Made by a program: the position numbers and the translations under genes. Positions 33,831-42,741 of a DNA stretch of 64,000 bases are shown one piece after another. Below the pieces are notes generated by a model that saw only the letters and a list, made by a program, of their open reading frames with translations, ran no database searches and was not told the origin of the DNA. How positions within the stretch are numbered: position 1 is the stretch's first letter; every line of letters begins with the position of its first letter. The stretch is from Bosea sp. NBC_00550 (GTDB taxonomy: Bacteria > Pseudomonadota > Alphaproteobacteria > Rhizobiales > Beijerinckiaceae): the NCBI RefSeq assembly GCF_026020075.1, contig NZ_CP102773.1, positions 516,663-580,662 of the forward strand. Reading direction: 5' to 3'.

Positions 33831-33831
33831 C

Positions 33832-35568
33832 TTGAATGCCCTGTCGTTCTCCCACGCCTCCGAATCCGGTCCCTGGCAGCCGCAGGCCCTGATGCGGTCG
33901 CCCGCCACGCTGATGCGGCCGGAGATGTTGGCTGCGATCCAGCCCTCGCGGATCAGTGCCTCGCGGACCCTGATGGCACGCGCCTCCGATCAGCGATGGC
34001 AGATCACCTGCGAGGATTTCGCCATCGACGAGCGCGGTCGCGGCACGGCGCGCTATAGCATCGAGGCCAATGGGTGGCATTTTACCTTCCCTATCCTCTC
34101 GTTCGAGCCCTGTGGCCGCGAACGCACCGGCCGCATCATCGGCCGGTCCTGGGACATGATGGGCGGGCTCATCGAAGGCAAACTCTCGCCGGCCGGGATC
34201 GAACAGCTCCGTCAAGAACTGCCGAAGCTCTATGAGGGCCGCGCCACCCCGAAAACCTTGACGTGGGCGCGCTCGAACCGGTCGGGACGGCTGTTTGATC
34301 TCGCCGTGGACCACCTCGCATTCGGGCGACAGCCACCGATCGCCGAGCTTGGCCGCACCTGCTACTTCATGCGCAATACCGGCATCGACGGCAACGGCAC
34401 CTTCGGCACCAAATCTTTCCTGGCGTTCGCGCCTGACCACCCGCTGCGCGCCTCGCTGCAGGCGCAGATGCTCACCGCCTATATGATGCGCGTCTTTGCT
34501 GGCGATCTCGTCCAGCATTTCGCACGGATGAAAGGCGGTGCGGCGGCAGTGGCGATGCAGCCGGAACTGCGCCGCTTCCTCGGCGTCGGCAACGGCTCGG
34601 CCTTGGGGTTGATGTTCTTCGTCAACAACCACCCGCGCCTGATCGACCGGTGGCTGACGGTTCATGAGGAAGCCATAGCCCATGGCAGGCTGGTACGCGT
34701 CGGAACAGATGCGGCACCGCTCGTCCAATTGGCGGCCCTGCTCGACAAGGCGATCCTCGCACGACGCCAGGATCGCGCCGAATACGAAGCCTTCGCGCCC
34801 AGCAGCACCGTTGCCGACGATCTCGCGATCATCCGGCGCGAACTCGATCTCCTGATCGGCCGCGTCCGTGCCGGCAGCGCTGACCCGACGCCTCTGGTCG
34901 AATTCACGGCTTCGCTCGACGGCCGGGTCCATCCCGAGGCCCATGAGACACTGCTTTCGCTTGTCATCGAACTCGTACCGGATATCGCCGACGGCCTGGC
35001 GCAAACTCTTGTGATCGACGAGGAACTCGCCGGTCGACCAGAGATGTCGATCGCTCGCCTGCGCGACATCGTCCAGGCCGATTATGGCTGGGCCTTCGAT
35101 CTCGATCTCGTCTCCGAGCGCTCGCAGCGCTATGTCTGGTACAAGTCGCGCACGGCCGAGGAGCCGCGGCGCGGACCGCGCGAGGAAATCGGCGACGCGC
35201 ACAATCTCGGCCTCGACCTGCCACGCCTCGTGGTGGCGCTCGATCGTGATCTTGCCGCAGCTGATCCGCGCCTCAGCGTAGCGCGCTTCCTGATGGCGCA
35301 TCCCCTCCACCGCCAGGTCGTCACCCGCATTCAGGCGCTCGCCGGCTTGCCCTATCACTCGCCGCATGCCGACATTATGGCCGAGGACTTCGTTCCGGCC
35401 CATATCACCCGGCTGCTGAATGTCGGCATCCACGGCATCGACAAAGCCCGCGACTTCTTGAACCGCAATTTACGCGGCGTGATCTTTCACGGCGCCCCGA
35501 TGCCGGAGGATCTCGCCTCCGGCAGCGCCGATCCCCATTGGTTCTATCCGCCGGAGCCCCGGGCATGA
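33832..35568 (+). CDS. Conserved protein of unknown function, ABC/M19 cluster
   Basis: 578 residues if started at TTG 33832, directly after the iclR stop. The TTG-to-ATG (33892) stretch already has coding-type GC-rich third positions, which favours the upstream start; starting at 33892 gives 558. There is no signal peptide or membrane helix. Conserved-looking blocks are RTCYFMRNTGIDGNGTFGTKSF, GLMFFVNNHPRLIDRW, YVWYKSRTAEEPRRG and a His-rich tail (HPLHRQVVTRIQ, YHSPHADIMAEDFVPAH). I do not recognise a family. Its place between an IclR regulator and a dipeptidase-like enzyme suggests an enzyme acting on the imported compound. It overlaps the next gene by ATGA. Confidence 0.8.
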   Translation: MNALSFSHASESGPWQPQALMRSPATLMRPEMLAAIQPSRISASRTLMARASDQRWQITCEDFAIDERGRGTARYSIEANGWHFTFPILSFEPCGRERTGRIIGRSWDMMGGLIEGKLSPAGIEQLRQELPKLYEGRATPKTLTWARSNRSGRLFDLAVDHLAFGRQPPIAELGRTCYFMRNTGIDGNGTFGTKSFLAFAPDHPLRASLQAQMLTAYMMRVFAGDLVQHFARMKGGAAAVAMQPELRRFLGVGNGSALGLMFFVNNHPRLIDRWLTVHEEAIAHGRLVRVGTDAAPLVQLAALLDKAILARRQDRAEYEAFAPSSTVADDLAIIRRELDLLIGRVRAGSADPTPLVEFTASLDGRVHPEAHETLLSLVIELVPDIADGLAQTLVIDEELAGRPEMSIARLRDIVQADYGWAFDLDLVSERSQRYVWYKSRTAEEPRRGPREEIGDAHNLGLDLPRLVVALDRDLAAADPRLSVARFLMAHPLHRQVVTRIQALAGLPYHSPHADIMAEDFVPAHITRLLNVGIHGIDKARDFLNRNLRGVIFHGAPMPEDLASGSADPHWFYPPEPRA

Positions 35569-36275
35569 TGCCGTCCGACACGCTGATCCTGTCCGTGCGC
35601 GAGCTCCGGCTCATTCTTGAGCGGCTGGTCCAGGCGGCCGGCACTCCCGGTGGGCTGCTGCACTCCGTGCGCGATTGCGCCTTCTACTCGGCCGTGCTGC
35701 CGGGGCCGGGTCTGGCCGGCATCGCGCAGCAGATCGAGCATCTGCGGGCGAGCCGCATCGCCCCGCTCGACGATGTCGGTTCCGGCGAAACGCTGACGAT
35801 CGACTGCGTCGGCCAGCATGCCTGGACTGTCGCCGAGACGCTGCTCGATCTCGCTGCCGAGCGCTTCCGGCTGACCGGCAAGGGCGCAGTTCTCGCGCTC
35901 AACCTCACGGAGGCCGCCGAATTGCGGGTCGTCTGCGGGCTTGCCGAACGTTTCGGCCTGACGGCCGACATCGAGCCGAAGGGGGACGGTGTCCAGATCT
36001 CAGTCGCGGCCCGGCCCTCAGCGAAGCGCAGCACCATCGATATGGTGCGTCGCGACGGCTTTGCCGCCGCCGCTTCGAGCTGGTGGCCGCTGTACCACGC
36101 CTCGCACGATGCGCTGATGCCCGATTCCTTCGAGAGCCGCCGCCATGCCGGCACTGTGCGCGTCGAGGCGGACGGACGGGTCATCGGCCGCAATGACGAG
36201 GATGAGACCGATCTCTCGATGCTGACCGCCGACCCCTCCCGGCTTCATGCCACTCCTGTTTCCTCCGCTTCGTAA
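35565..36275 (+). CDS. Hypothetical protein, ABC/M19 cluster
   Basis: 236 residues from ATG 35565 (4-nt overlap with the previous gene; a second Met follows at once). It is soluble. It begins MMPSDTLILSVRELRLILERLVQAAGTPGG and has IDMVRRDGFAAAASSWWPLYHASHDALMPDSFESRRHAG near the C-terminus. The region around 60-150 (LTIDCVGQHAWTVAETLLDLAAERF) looks like a mixed alpha/beta domain. The family is unknown. The tight coupling suggests it works with the 578-residue protein as a two-subunit enzyme; that is inference. Confidence 0.75.
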   Translation: MMPSDTLILSVRELRLILERLVQAAGTPGGLLHSVRDCAFYSAVLPGPGLAGIAQQIEHLRASRIAPLDDVGSGETLTIDCVGQHAWTVAETLLDLAAERFRLTGKGAVLALNLTEAAELRVVCGLAERFGLTADIEPKGDGVQISVAARPSAKRSTIDMVRRDGFAAAASSWWPLYHASHDALMPDSFESRRHAGTVRVEADGRVIGRNDEDETDLSMLTADPSRLHATPVSSAS

Positions 36276-36287
36276 AGGCGCTCTCCG

Positions 36288-37253
36288 ATGCTGATAGACG
36301 GCTTGCAATGCGGTTTGTTCGACCGCGGCGTATTCGAGGATCTCAAGGCCGGCGGATTCAGTTGCGTCACGCCGACGCTTGGCTTCTGGGAAGGCGCGAT
36401 CGAGTCATTTGATTCCGTCGCGAAGTGGCGCGACCTTGCGCGCGCCAACGCCGATCTGATGACTATTGTGCGGACGACCGACGACATCCTCGCAGCCGAT
36501 CGCGACGGCAAGGTCGCGATGCTGCTGGGCTACCAGAACACCAATCTACTCGATGGCCGCATCCGCTATGTCGAGCTCTTCGCCGATCTCGGCGTCAAGG
36601 TCCTGCAGCTCACCTACAACAACCAGAACGAGCTTGGCTCGAGCTGCTACGAGACGGTAGATCCTGGCCTCGCCCGCTTTGGCCGCGAGGTCGTCCGGGA
36701 AATGAACCAGTGCGGCATGCTGATCGACCTCTCGCATGTCGGCGACCAGACCACGCTCGATACAATCGAGTGGTCGCAAAAGCCGGTCTCGATCACCCAC
36801 GCCAACCCGGCCTCCGTCTTTCCGCACAAGCGCAACAAGAGCGATGCGATCATCAAGGCGCTAGCGGAAAAGGGCGGCGTCATTGGCTGCGCCGCCTATC
36901 GCAACATCACGCCTGAACCGGCCTGCGACAGCGTCGATGCCTGGGCGCGGATGGTGGCGCAGACCGTCGACATAGCCGGCATCGACCATGTCGCCCTTGG
37001 CACCGATTTCAGCCATCACTCCAGCCAGGCCTATCTCGATTGGATGCGCTCGGGCCGTTGGACCCGCTCGGTCCAGTACGGCGCGGGCTCGGCAGCCAAG
37101 GCCGGCCCCAGCGAGAAGCCAGCTTGGCTGAAGAAAATAAGCGGCCTGGCCGACGTCGCACCGGCACTGGAGCGGGTCGGTTTCAATGCGGCCGAGGTCG
37201 AGAAGCTCACCTCCGGCAACTGGCTACGTCTCTATCGCGCAACGATCGGTTGA
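36288..37253 (+). CDS. M19 membrane-dipeptidase-like protein with altered metal site
   Basis: 321 residues, TIM-barrel M19 family. Second-metal histidines are kept: H150 in LIDLSHVG and H171 in ITHANPAS, plus D240 in LGTDFSHH (the catalytic-region Asp). The first-metal HxD of the DGHxD motif reads DGLQCG, with Leu and Cys in place of His and Asp, and the bridging Glu of the GxEGG-like loop is Gln (GYQN, Q83). So three canonical zinc ligands are missing, while the sequence is otherwise well conserved. It may use a single metal, a Cys ligand, or have a different reaction. No signal peptide is seen. It is 12 nt after the previous gene and 12 nt before the binding-protein gene. Confidence 0.87.
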   Translation: MLIDGLQCGLFDRGVFEDLKAGGFSCVTPTLGFWEGAIESFDSVAKWRDLARANADLMTIVRTTDDILAADRDGKVAMLLGYQNTNLLDGRIRYVELFADLGVKVLQLTYNNQNELGSSCYETVDPGLARFGREVVREMNQCGMLIDLSHVGDQTTLDTIEWSQKPVSITHANPASVFPHKRNKSDAIIKALAEKGGVIGCAAYRNITPEPACDSVDAWARMVAQTVDIAGIDHVALGTDFSHHSSQAYLDWMRSGRWTRSVQYGAGSAAKAGPSEKPAWLKKISGLADVAPALERVGFNAAEVEKLTSGNWLRLYRATIG

Positions 37254-37265
37254 GAGGACAGTATC

Positions 37266-38327
37266 ATGGTTAGGAAAGTGATGGCTCGACCGCAGACCAC
37301 GCGCCGCAACCTGCTATCGATGCTGGGGGGCGGCCTCGTCGCGATTCCCTTTATCAAGCGGGCTCGCGCCGCCGAGACGCTCTACATCAATACCTGGGGC
37401 GGTCCTTGGGAAGAAGCAGCGCGCGCGATACTCTTCACCCCGTTCACGGCGGAGACCGGCATTGAGATCCGCACGATCGCACCGGTTTCGTTCGCCAAAC
37501 TCGCCGCGCAAGCCCGCACCGGCGTCTATGAATTCGACGTGACGACACTTGGCGTCGCTGAGCTCGGCCGCGCCAACCACGCCAAGCTGATCGACACCTA
37601 TGACGAGAGCAAGATCCCTACCTCGTCGCTCTGGCCCGGGGCGGTGACGCTGAACGGCGTCAACTCGCATGCCTTCGCCAACATCATCGCCTATCGCCGC
37701 GACAAGATGCCCAATGGCGGTCCGAAGAGTTGGAAGGAGTTCTGGGACACCACCAGATTTCCGGGTTCGCGCAGCTTGCAGAACTACCCTGCCCGCGTGC
37801 TCGCCTTTGCGCTGATGGCGGACGGTGTCGAGCCTGCGAAGCTGTTTCCATATGATCTCGACCGCGCCTTCAAATCACTCGACAGGATCAAGAAAGAGGT
37901 CCGCGTCTGGTGGAGCCAGAGCCCGCAATCCCAGCAATTGCTGCGTGATGGCGAGGTCGAGTTGATCGGTATGTGGAACACCAGCGCGCAGGCGATGGTC
38001 GATCAGAAGCAGCCGGTCGAACTCGTGTTCGATCAGGCCGTGATCGATGTCGCGACTTGGGTGGTCGCGCGCGGCTCCCCACGGGCCAAGAATGCCTGGC
38101 GCTTCATCGAGTTCGCCGTCGGTCCTGAGCGGCTGGCGCAGTTCGCGCAGAAGAACAATTACGGCCCGATGAACCCCATCTCGTTCAAATATCTGTCACC
38201 CGAAGTCATCCGCCACATGCCGACCTCGCCGGAGAACCTGTCGAGATCCGTCATCCTCGATGCCGAGAAGCTGTTGCCGCAGCTCGACGTCATGGCCAAG
38301 CGCTTCGAACAATGGCTGTCGACTTGA
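37266..38327 (+). CDS. ABC transporter substrate-binding protein, PotD-like, Tat signal
   Basis: 353 residues. A twin-arginine leader (TTRRNLLSMLGGGLVAIPFIKRARA) precedes a family-1-type extracellular solute-binding fold of the polyamine/spermidine class (LYINTWGGPWEEAARA at the start of the mature protein; GEVELIGMWNTSAQAMVD in the hinge region). It captures the substrate in the periplasm for the permeases that follow. The ligand need not be a polyamine: this class also binds opines and other amines. It overlaps the first permease by 16 nt. Confidence 0.9.
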   Translation: MVRKVMARPQTTRRNLLSMLGGGLVAIPFIKRARAAETLYINTWGGPWEEAARAILFTPFTAETGIEIRTIAPVSFAKLAAQARTGVYEFDVTTLGVAELGRANHAKLIDTYDESKIPTSSLWPGAVTLNGVNSHAFANIIAYRRDKMPNGGPKSWKEFWDTTRFPGSRSLQNYPARVLAFALMADGVEPAKLFPYDLDRAFKSLDRIKKEVRVWWSQSPQSQQLLRDGEVELIGMWNTSAQAMVDQKQPVELVFDQAVIDVATWVVARGSPRAKNAWRFIEFAVGPERLAQFAQKNNYGPMNPISFKYLSPEVIRHMPTSPENLSRSVILDAEKLLPQLDVMAKRFEQWLST

Positions 38328-39199
38328 CCCTGCCGGTCGCAGCGCAAGGAGGCTCTTGGAGCGCGTCCGGATGGGGCAGAGCCCTGATCCGGCCGCCGTT
38401 CCTGCTCTATGCGCCAGCTACCCTGTTCCTGGCCGTGTTCTTCCTCGCGCCACTGGGCCTGGTCGTCTGGATAAGCGTGAGCGAGCCTACGTTAGGCCTC
38501 GACAATTACGCCGAATTCTTCGCCTCGAAATACGATCTCAGCGTCCTTGCGCGAACTTTCCAGACGGCGCTGATCGTCACGGTCACCAGCCTCATCTTCG
38601 CCTATCCCGTGGCCTATGTCGCAGCCCGGAAGGGCGGGGCGGTCGCAGCCTTTTTGCTCGGTGTCGTGGCGCTGAGCTTCTGGACGAGCTTTCTCGTCCG
38701 CACCTACGCGTGGATGGTAATCCTGGGCGCGCGCGGGCCGGTCGTCGGAGTCCTCGTGGCGCTCGGCGTCACCCCACCGCCGCGCCTGCTCTTCACCACC
38801 TTCGCCGCGACCTTCGCTATGGCCCATATGCTGGTGCCGTTCATGGTGCTGGCGCTCTATGCCGTGATGAAGCGTATCGACGAGGTCTATATGCGCGCCG
38901 CAGCCAGCCTCGGCGCCCGGCCGCTCAGGGCCTTTTTGACCGTCTATCTGCCGCAGAGCCTGCCCGGCGTGCTCAATGGCGCTACCCTGGTCTTCATCAC
39001 CTGCCTCGGCTTCTATGTGACGCCGACGCTGATCGGAAGCCCGCAGGACAAGATGATCGCCGGTCGCATCGGCCAGCAAATCGAGCAATTGCTCGAATTT
39101 GGCGCGGCCTCGGCGACTTCGATGGTCCTGCTCGCCGCCGCGGTCGCTCTCTTCGTGATCTACGACCGCCTATTCGGCATCGAAAAGATGTGGAGGTGA
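38312..39199 (+). CDS. ABC transporter permease (PotB-like)
   Basis: 295 residues, six hydrophobic helices, the first at PFLLYAPATLFLAVFFLAP. The cytoplasmic EAA-type coupling loop is AAASLGARPLRAFLTVYLPQSLPG. This is the first inner-membrane half of the polyamine-type importer. It starts within the last codons of the binding-protein gene and ends 1 nt before the next ATG. Confidence 0.92.
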   Translation: MAVDLTLPVAAQGGSWSASGWGRALIRPPFLLYAPATLFLAVFFLAPLGLVVWISVSEPTLGLDNYAEFFASKYDLSVLARTFQTALIVTVTSLIFAYPVAYVAARKGGAVAAFLLGVVALSFWTSFLVRTYAWMVILGARGPVVGVLVALGVTPPPRLLFTTFAATFAMAHMLVPFMVLALYAVMKRIDEVYMRAAASLGARPLRAFLTVYLPQSLPGVLNGATLVFITCLGFYVTPTLIGSPQDKMIAGRIGQQIEQLLEFGAASATSMVLLAAAVALFVIYDRLFGIEKMWR

Positions 39200-39200
39200 G

Positions 39201-39989
39201 ATGTCGCGCTCCACGGTGATCATCGCGGTTGTTGTCGCGATCCTGCTGGCCGCTCCGATGTTCATCGTCGTGCCGATGTCCTTCAGCACCGCGCCGTCGT
39301 TGGAGTTTCCGCCACCGGGCTATTGGCTGGGCTATTACCGGCGCTTCTTTTCCGATCCGAACTGGACGGGCCCGGTTCTGAACAGCTTCCTGATCGGGCT
39401 TGGTACGATGGTCCTGGCGATGCTGCTCGGTGCGCCCGCCTCCTTCGCGCTGGTGCGCTACCGGTTTCGCTTTCGGGCGGCCTTCCGGCTCGTCGTTATG
39501 ATGCCGCTGATCGTGCCCCACATCGTGATGGCGCTGGGCTATTATAGCTATTTCGGTTCGCTCGGGCTGGTTCAGAGCATGACCGGCGTGATCCTCGCCC
39601 ATGCCTGCCTGTCGATACCGGTCGTGGTACTGACGTTGACCTCGGCGCTGGTCAGTTTCGATCGCAGACTCGAGAACGCTGCAGCGAATCTCGGCGCCCG
39701 GCCGCTGAAGACCTTTCGGCTGGTGACTTTTCCAATCTTGCGACCGGCCTTCCTCGTGGCGGCGCTGTTTGCCTTCATCCATTCCTTCGACGAGGCGGTG
39801 ATCGCGATCTTCATCTCCGGCCGCGACAGCGCAACCCTGCCTCGCCAGATGTTCAACAGTTTCCAGATGGAAGCCGACCCTGCCATTTCCGCCGCATCCT
39901 CGCTACTGCTGGCTGCCGTGCTGGCCGGGCTCGGTGCGCAGTTCGCCGCCCGGCTTGTGCGCCGGCAACGGCCTGCGACGACCCTCTGA
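39201..39989 (+). CDS. ABC transporter permease (PotC-like)
   Basis: 262 residues. The first helix is VIIAVVVAILLAAPMFIVVPMSF, as in PotC-type subunits. The coupling loop is AAANLGARPLKTFRLVTFPILRPAF. It pairs with the 295-residue permease to form the channel. GGAGGTGAG at the end of the upstream gene serves as ribosome-binding site. Confidence 0.92.
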   Translation: MSRSTVIIAVVVAILLAAPMFIVVPMSFSTAPSLEFPPPGYWLGYYRRFFSDPNWTGPVLNSFLIGLGTMVLAMLLGAPASFALVRYRFRFRAAFRLVVMMPLIVPHIVMALGYYSYFGSLGLVQSMTGVILAHACLSIPVVVLTLTSALVSFDRRLENAAANLGARPLKTFRLVTFPILRPAFLVAALFAFIHSFDEAVIAIFISGRDSATLPRQMFNSFQMEADPAISAASSLLLAAVLAGLGAQFAARLVRRQRPATTL

Positions 39990-40006
39990 GACGCTGGAGC
40001 CTTCCG

Positions 40007-41074
40007 ATGGAAACCGCCCGTTCGCTGTCGCTGAAATCGGTGACCAAGAGCTATCTGCCAGGGCAAAACGCGGTCGACGCCATCGACCTGGATGTCGCGC
40101 CGGGCGAGTTCATCTCCTTCCTCGGCCCCTCCGGTTCCGGCAAGACGACCACGCTGATGATGATCGCAGGTTTTGCGCGCCCCACGCGAGGCGAGATCAG
40201 CATCGCCGGGCGCCAGATCGATGCAGTCGAGCCCTATGACCGGAATATCGGCATGGTCTTCCAGAACTATGCCTTGTTTCCTCATATGAACGCGGCTGAA
40301 AATGTCGGCTTTCCGTTGCGCATGCGCGGCGTCGCCAAGGCGCTGGCGCAGGCGAAGGTCGCGGCTGCGCTCGCCATGGTCGGGCTCGCCGACTATGCCG
40401 GCCGCGCCCCGGCCGAGCTCTCCGGCGGCCAGCAGCAGCGCGTCGCACTGGCGCGCGCCCTCGTATTCCAGCCGGACCTCGTTCTGCTCGACGAGCCCTT
40501 GGGAGCGCTCGACAAGACCTTGCGCGAGCAAATGCAGATGGAGCTGAAGCGCATCCATCGCGAGCTTGGCGTCACCATGATCTATGTGACCCATGACCAG
40601 ACCGAGGCGATGGCGATGTCGGATCGCATCGCCGTCTTCAACCGAGGCCGCATAGAGCAGATCGGAACGCCGAGCGAGGTCTACTTCACGCCTAAGACGC
40701 GCTTTGTCGCCTCCTTCGTCGGCGACAGCAACCTGTTCTCGGGCAAGACCCGCGAGGACGGCCTCGTGGACGTCGACGGGTTCGGCACGGTCGCCACCAG
40801 CGCCCGGCACATCTCTCCGGGCAAGGACATCAGCGTGCTGGTTCGCCCCGAAACGGTCCGGCTCAATTCCGAACGGGCGGGAGCATCGCCCCTGCGAAAT
40901 TCCATTACCGTGGAGGAGTTGGTGAACTATGGCGACAGCGTTCTTGTCCTAGGCAGCAAGGCCGGGCAAGAACTGCGGATCCGGGTTCCCAGCATGGACA
41001 TGCCAAACTTGCGCCGCGGCGACGAATGCGGCGTCGAATGGACCCCCACGCGCATCCATGTGATCGAGCACTGA
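40007..41074 (+). CDS. ABC transporter ATP-binding protein (PotA-like)
   Basis: 355 residues. Walker A GPSGSGKTTT (about 46-55), Q-loop VFQNYALFPHM, signature LSGGQQQRVALARAL, Walker B LVLLDEPLGALD and the switch His in VTHDQTEAM are all intact. A C-terminal TOBE-type domain (260-355) completes it. It energises the importer and ends the cluster. After its stop no strong terminator is visible. Confidence 0.94.
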   Translation: METARSLSLKSVTKSYLPGQNAVDAIDLDVAPGEFISFLGPSGSGKTTTLMMIAGFARPTRGEISIAGRQIDAVEPYDRNIGMVFQNYALFPHMNAAENVGFPLRMRGVAKALAQAKVAAALAMVGLADYAGRAPAELSGGQQQRVALARALVFQPDLVLLDEPLGALDKTLREQMQMELKRIHRELGVTMIYVTHDQTEAMAMSDRIAVFNRGRIEQIGTPSEVYFTPKTRFVASFVGDSNLFSGKTREDGLVDVDGFGTVATSARHISPGKDISVLVRPETVRLNSERAGASPLRNSITVEELVNYGDSVLVLGSKAGQELRIRVPSMDMPNLRRGDECGVEWTPTRIHVIEH

Positions 41075-41333
41075 CTTAAAAATACTCGCATATGGCGCTG
41101 CTTATAGGGCTCGCGAGCACGTTCGCCAGCTCGTCGAAGTCAGTTGCCTCGCCCTGGTGTTGGTCACCACCGTCGATCGGAACTCATGCGTATTCCTCGT
41201 TATGGGTCATGTTGTCGATTGATCCCCGTGACACCACTGGTTGATGACCTCAATCACAGGCCGCGGCGGACATACACCACGCCGCCCCGCCGCGTCGCGG
41301 AAGCGGTACGAAAAAGTCACGGCTGGGCCCTAA
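41075..41333. other. Intergenic region after the ABC operon
   Basis: About 260 bp with stop codons in all frames relevant to the following dehydrogenase fragment. Nothing recognisable. Confidence 0.35.
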
Positions 41334-41345
41334 TGGAAACGTTGC

Positions 41346-41618
41346 CGCAAGGGGGGCACGGTTTCGATTCCCGGCGTCTATGTCGGAATGGGCGACAAAA
41401 TCCCGCTGGGCGCCGCGATGAACAAAGGCCTGACTTTTAAAATGGGCCAGACCCATGTCCAGGCTTACACAAAGCCGCTGCTGGCGAGGATCGAGGCCGG
41501 AGAAATCGACCCGAGCTTCGTCATCACCCATCCAGCGAGTCTCGAGGATGCGCCCGAAATGTACAGAAAATTCCGCGACAAGGAGGACGGCTGCATCAAG
41601 GTCGTATTGAAGCCCTAA
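41346..41618 (+). pseudogene. 3' fragment of zinc-dependent alcohol dehydrogenase
   Basis: From [20 protein letters not shown] (first codon about 41346; an in-frame stop is at 41331) to [16 protein letters not shown], the frame encodes the last 90 residues of a glutathione-independent formaldehyde or threonine-type zinc alcohol dehydrogenase. The sequence is clean and the normal C-terminus is present. The 300 residues with the catalytic zinc site are missing, so this is a 5'-truncated relic. An ATG at 41388 is only an internal Met. Confidence 0.85.
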
Positions 41619-41851
41619 AGGAAGATGGCGCGGCGCCTTATGGCTTTGGCGCTGCCTTTGGGCGCAAGCTCCCGCCCAAGTGCGGTTCGCTAGCAATCAA
41701 ATTGAGAACCTCATAAGCCGACCGCGGCAGTTCGATCCCACGCGACGGTACACCTCCATGATTAGGGACATGATGCCAAGGCACTCTCCACGGACCAGTT
41801 GAGAGAGAGCACGTTGATAGCTGATTGGTTTTGTTCCGCGCCGCGCTTAAT

Positions 41852-41889
41852 GGCCCCGTCAGCTCCGGCTGGCGGGGCCTTTTCGTTTC
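41852..41889 (+). terminator. Rho-independent terminator
   Basis: A 12-bp stem (GGCCCCGTCAGC / GCTGGCGGGGCC, one G-T pair) with a TCCG loop is followed by TTTTCGTTT on the plus strand. It lies at the end of the DUF982 gene on the other strand and 230 nt after the dehydrogenase relic, so it terminates plus-strand transcription from that side. Confidence 0.8.
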
Positions 41890-42190
41890 AGGCGGTGCCG
41901 TGCGATCCTGTCCGGCGGCTGGTTGCAAACGCGGTCACGTCCGGCGCCAGAATGTCGTTCTTCTCAGCCCAGGAGGCGAAGACGCCTTTCGCAGTCTCGG
42001 GCTCAATCTCGTCGCGGACCGCCGCCAAGCAGGCCCTCAATGCGAAGGCGTGGACAGCGTCTCTCTGGCTCTTCGGCCAATCCGCCAGAAACATGTAGGC
42101 CTCCATCGCCGACGAGACGGTGGTCGGGATTCCGAGACCGGTCAGAATGACAACAGGTTGTTCAAATTCATCCGAAGGCATCAGTGCCAT
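41888..42190 (-). CDS. DUF982 domain-containing protein
   Basis: 100 residues from the ATG at 42190 (GGAGG 8 nt upstream; the GTG at 42196 is only 2 nt from it). The DUF982 pattern is clear: PVVILTGLGIPTTVSSAMEAYMFLADWP, then AVHAFALRACLAAVRDEIEPETAKGVFASWAEKN. These small proteins are multiplied on Hyphomicrobiales accessory replicons; the function is unknown. It converges on the hairpin terminator at 41852. Confidence 0.85.
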   Translation of the reverse strand: MALMPSDEFEQPVVILTGLGIPTTVSSAMEAYMFLADWPKSQRDAVHAFALRACLAAVRDEIEPETAKGVFASWAEKNDILAPDVTAFATSRRTGSHGTA

Positions 42191-42412
42191 CGCCACATCC
42201 TCCTAGAAGCAACATGGATTTGGGTCCGCGCCGCGGTTGGCGGGCGGATGACGCTGATTTAGGTGTCCTAGTTTGAGGTGTTCAAGATCCGGTCGCGCTT
42301 CGGCTGGCTGGGCGCCTTTTTCGTAGGGTCAATTGCAACTAAGCGTGCTCAGTTCTCGTCATACCCGAGGCTCGGAAGCCTCTTTTTGCCGCCGCGTCGA
42401 TTATGGGAGCTG

Positions 42413-42691
42413 TCATCGGTTGCTAGCCGCACGATCTTGAAGCCTTCGACCAATCAGCCCGACAAGCTCGCGAACCGTAGTGCACGCCTGCATCTCTTCG
42501 TCAGGCATCATATCGCAGTCGAATTCACGCTCTATCGCATTTCCGATGAGCGTCAGGTCATCAAGCGAAAGACCGATATCGTCGACCGTCGCATGTGGCT
42601 CCAGCAGGTCGGGACTTACGAGCCCCTCAGCAGCAATGATTTCCAGCAATCTCCTGACAAGCTTGGCCTCGCCGGGGGTGTGTTTGGTCAT
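42413..42691 (-). CDS. Acyl-carrier-protein-like small protein
   Basis: 92 residues from the ATG at 42691 (AGGAGGAGG lies upstream at rather long spacing). Four-helix carrier-protein pattern: LVRRLLEIIAAEG, then IGLSLDDLTLIGNAIEREFDCDM, then EEMQACTTVRELVGLI. The phosphopantetheine Ser is retained (S42), but the usual DSL reads LSL, so the Asp is missing. It may be a specialised or degenerate carrier. No synthase or ligase partner is nearby. Neighbours on the same strand are a one-helix membrane protein and a HigA-N-like protein. Confidence 0.65.
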   Translation of the reverse strand: MTKHTPGEAKLVRRLLEIIAAEGLVSPDLLEPHATVDDIGLSLDDLTLIGNAIEREFDCDMMPDEEMQACTTVRELVGLIGRRLQDRAASNR

Positions 42692-42741
42692 TGCGGTACG
42701 AGCCTCCTCCTTCTCGGCGTGCACACGCGGTCCTGCGTATC

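Noticed and set aside
33265..33831. Upstream extension of the 578-residue protein within iclR
   Set aside because: This part is a shadow of the IclR gene in another frame (long Arg/Ser/Ala runs); translation should start at TTG 33832 or ATG 33892.
33805..35433. Minus-strand 542-codon frame opposite the 578-residue protein
   Set aside because: It has no ribosome-binding site or family, and the plus-strand frame has overlaps with both neighbours and coding-like third positions.
39572..40810. Minus-strand 412-codon frame opposite the permease and ATPase genes
   Set aside because: The plus strand encodes unmistakable ABC permease and ATPase motifs here.
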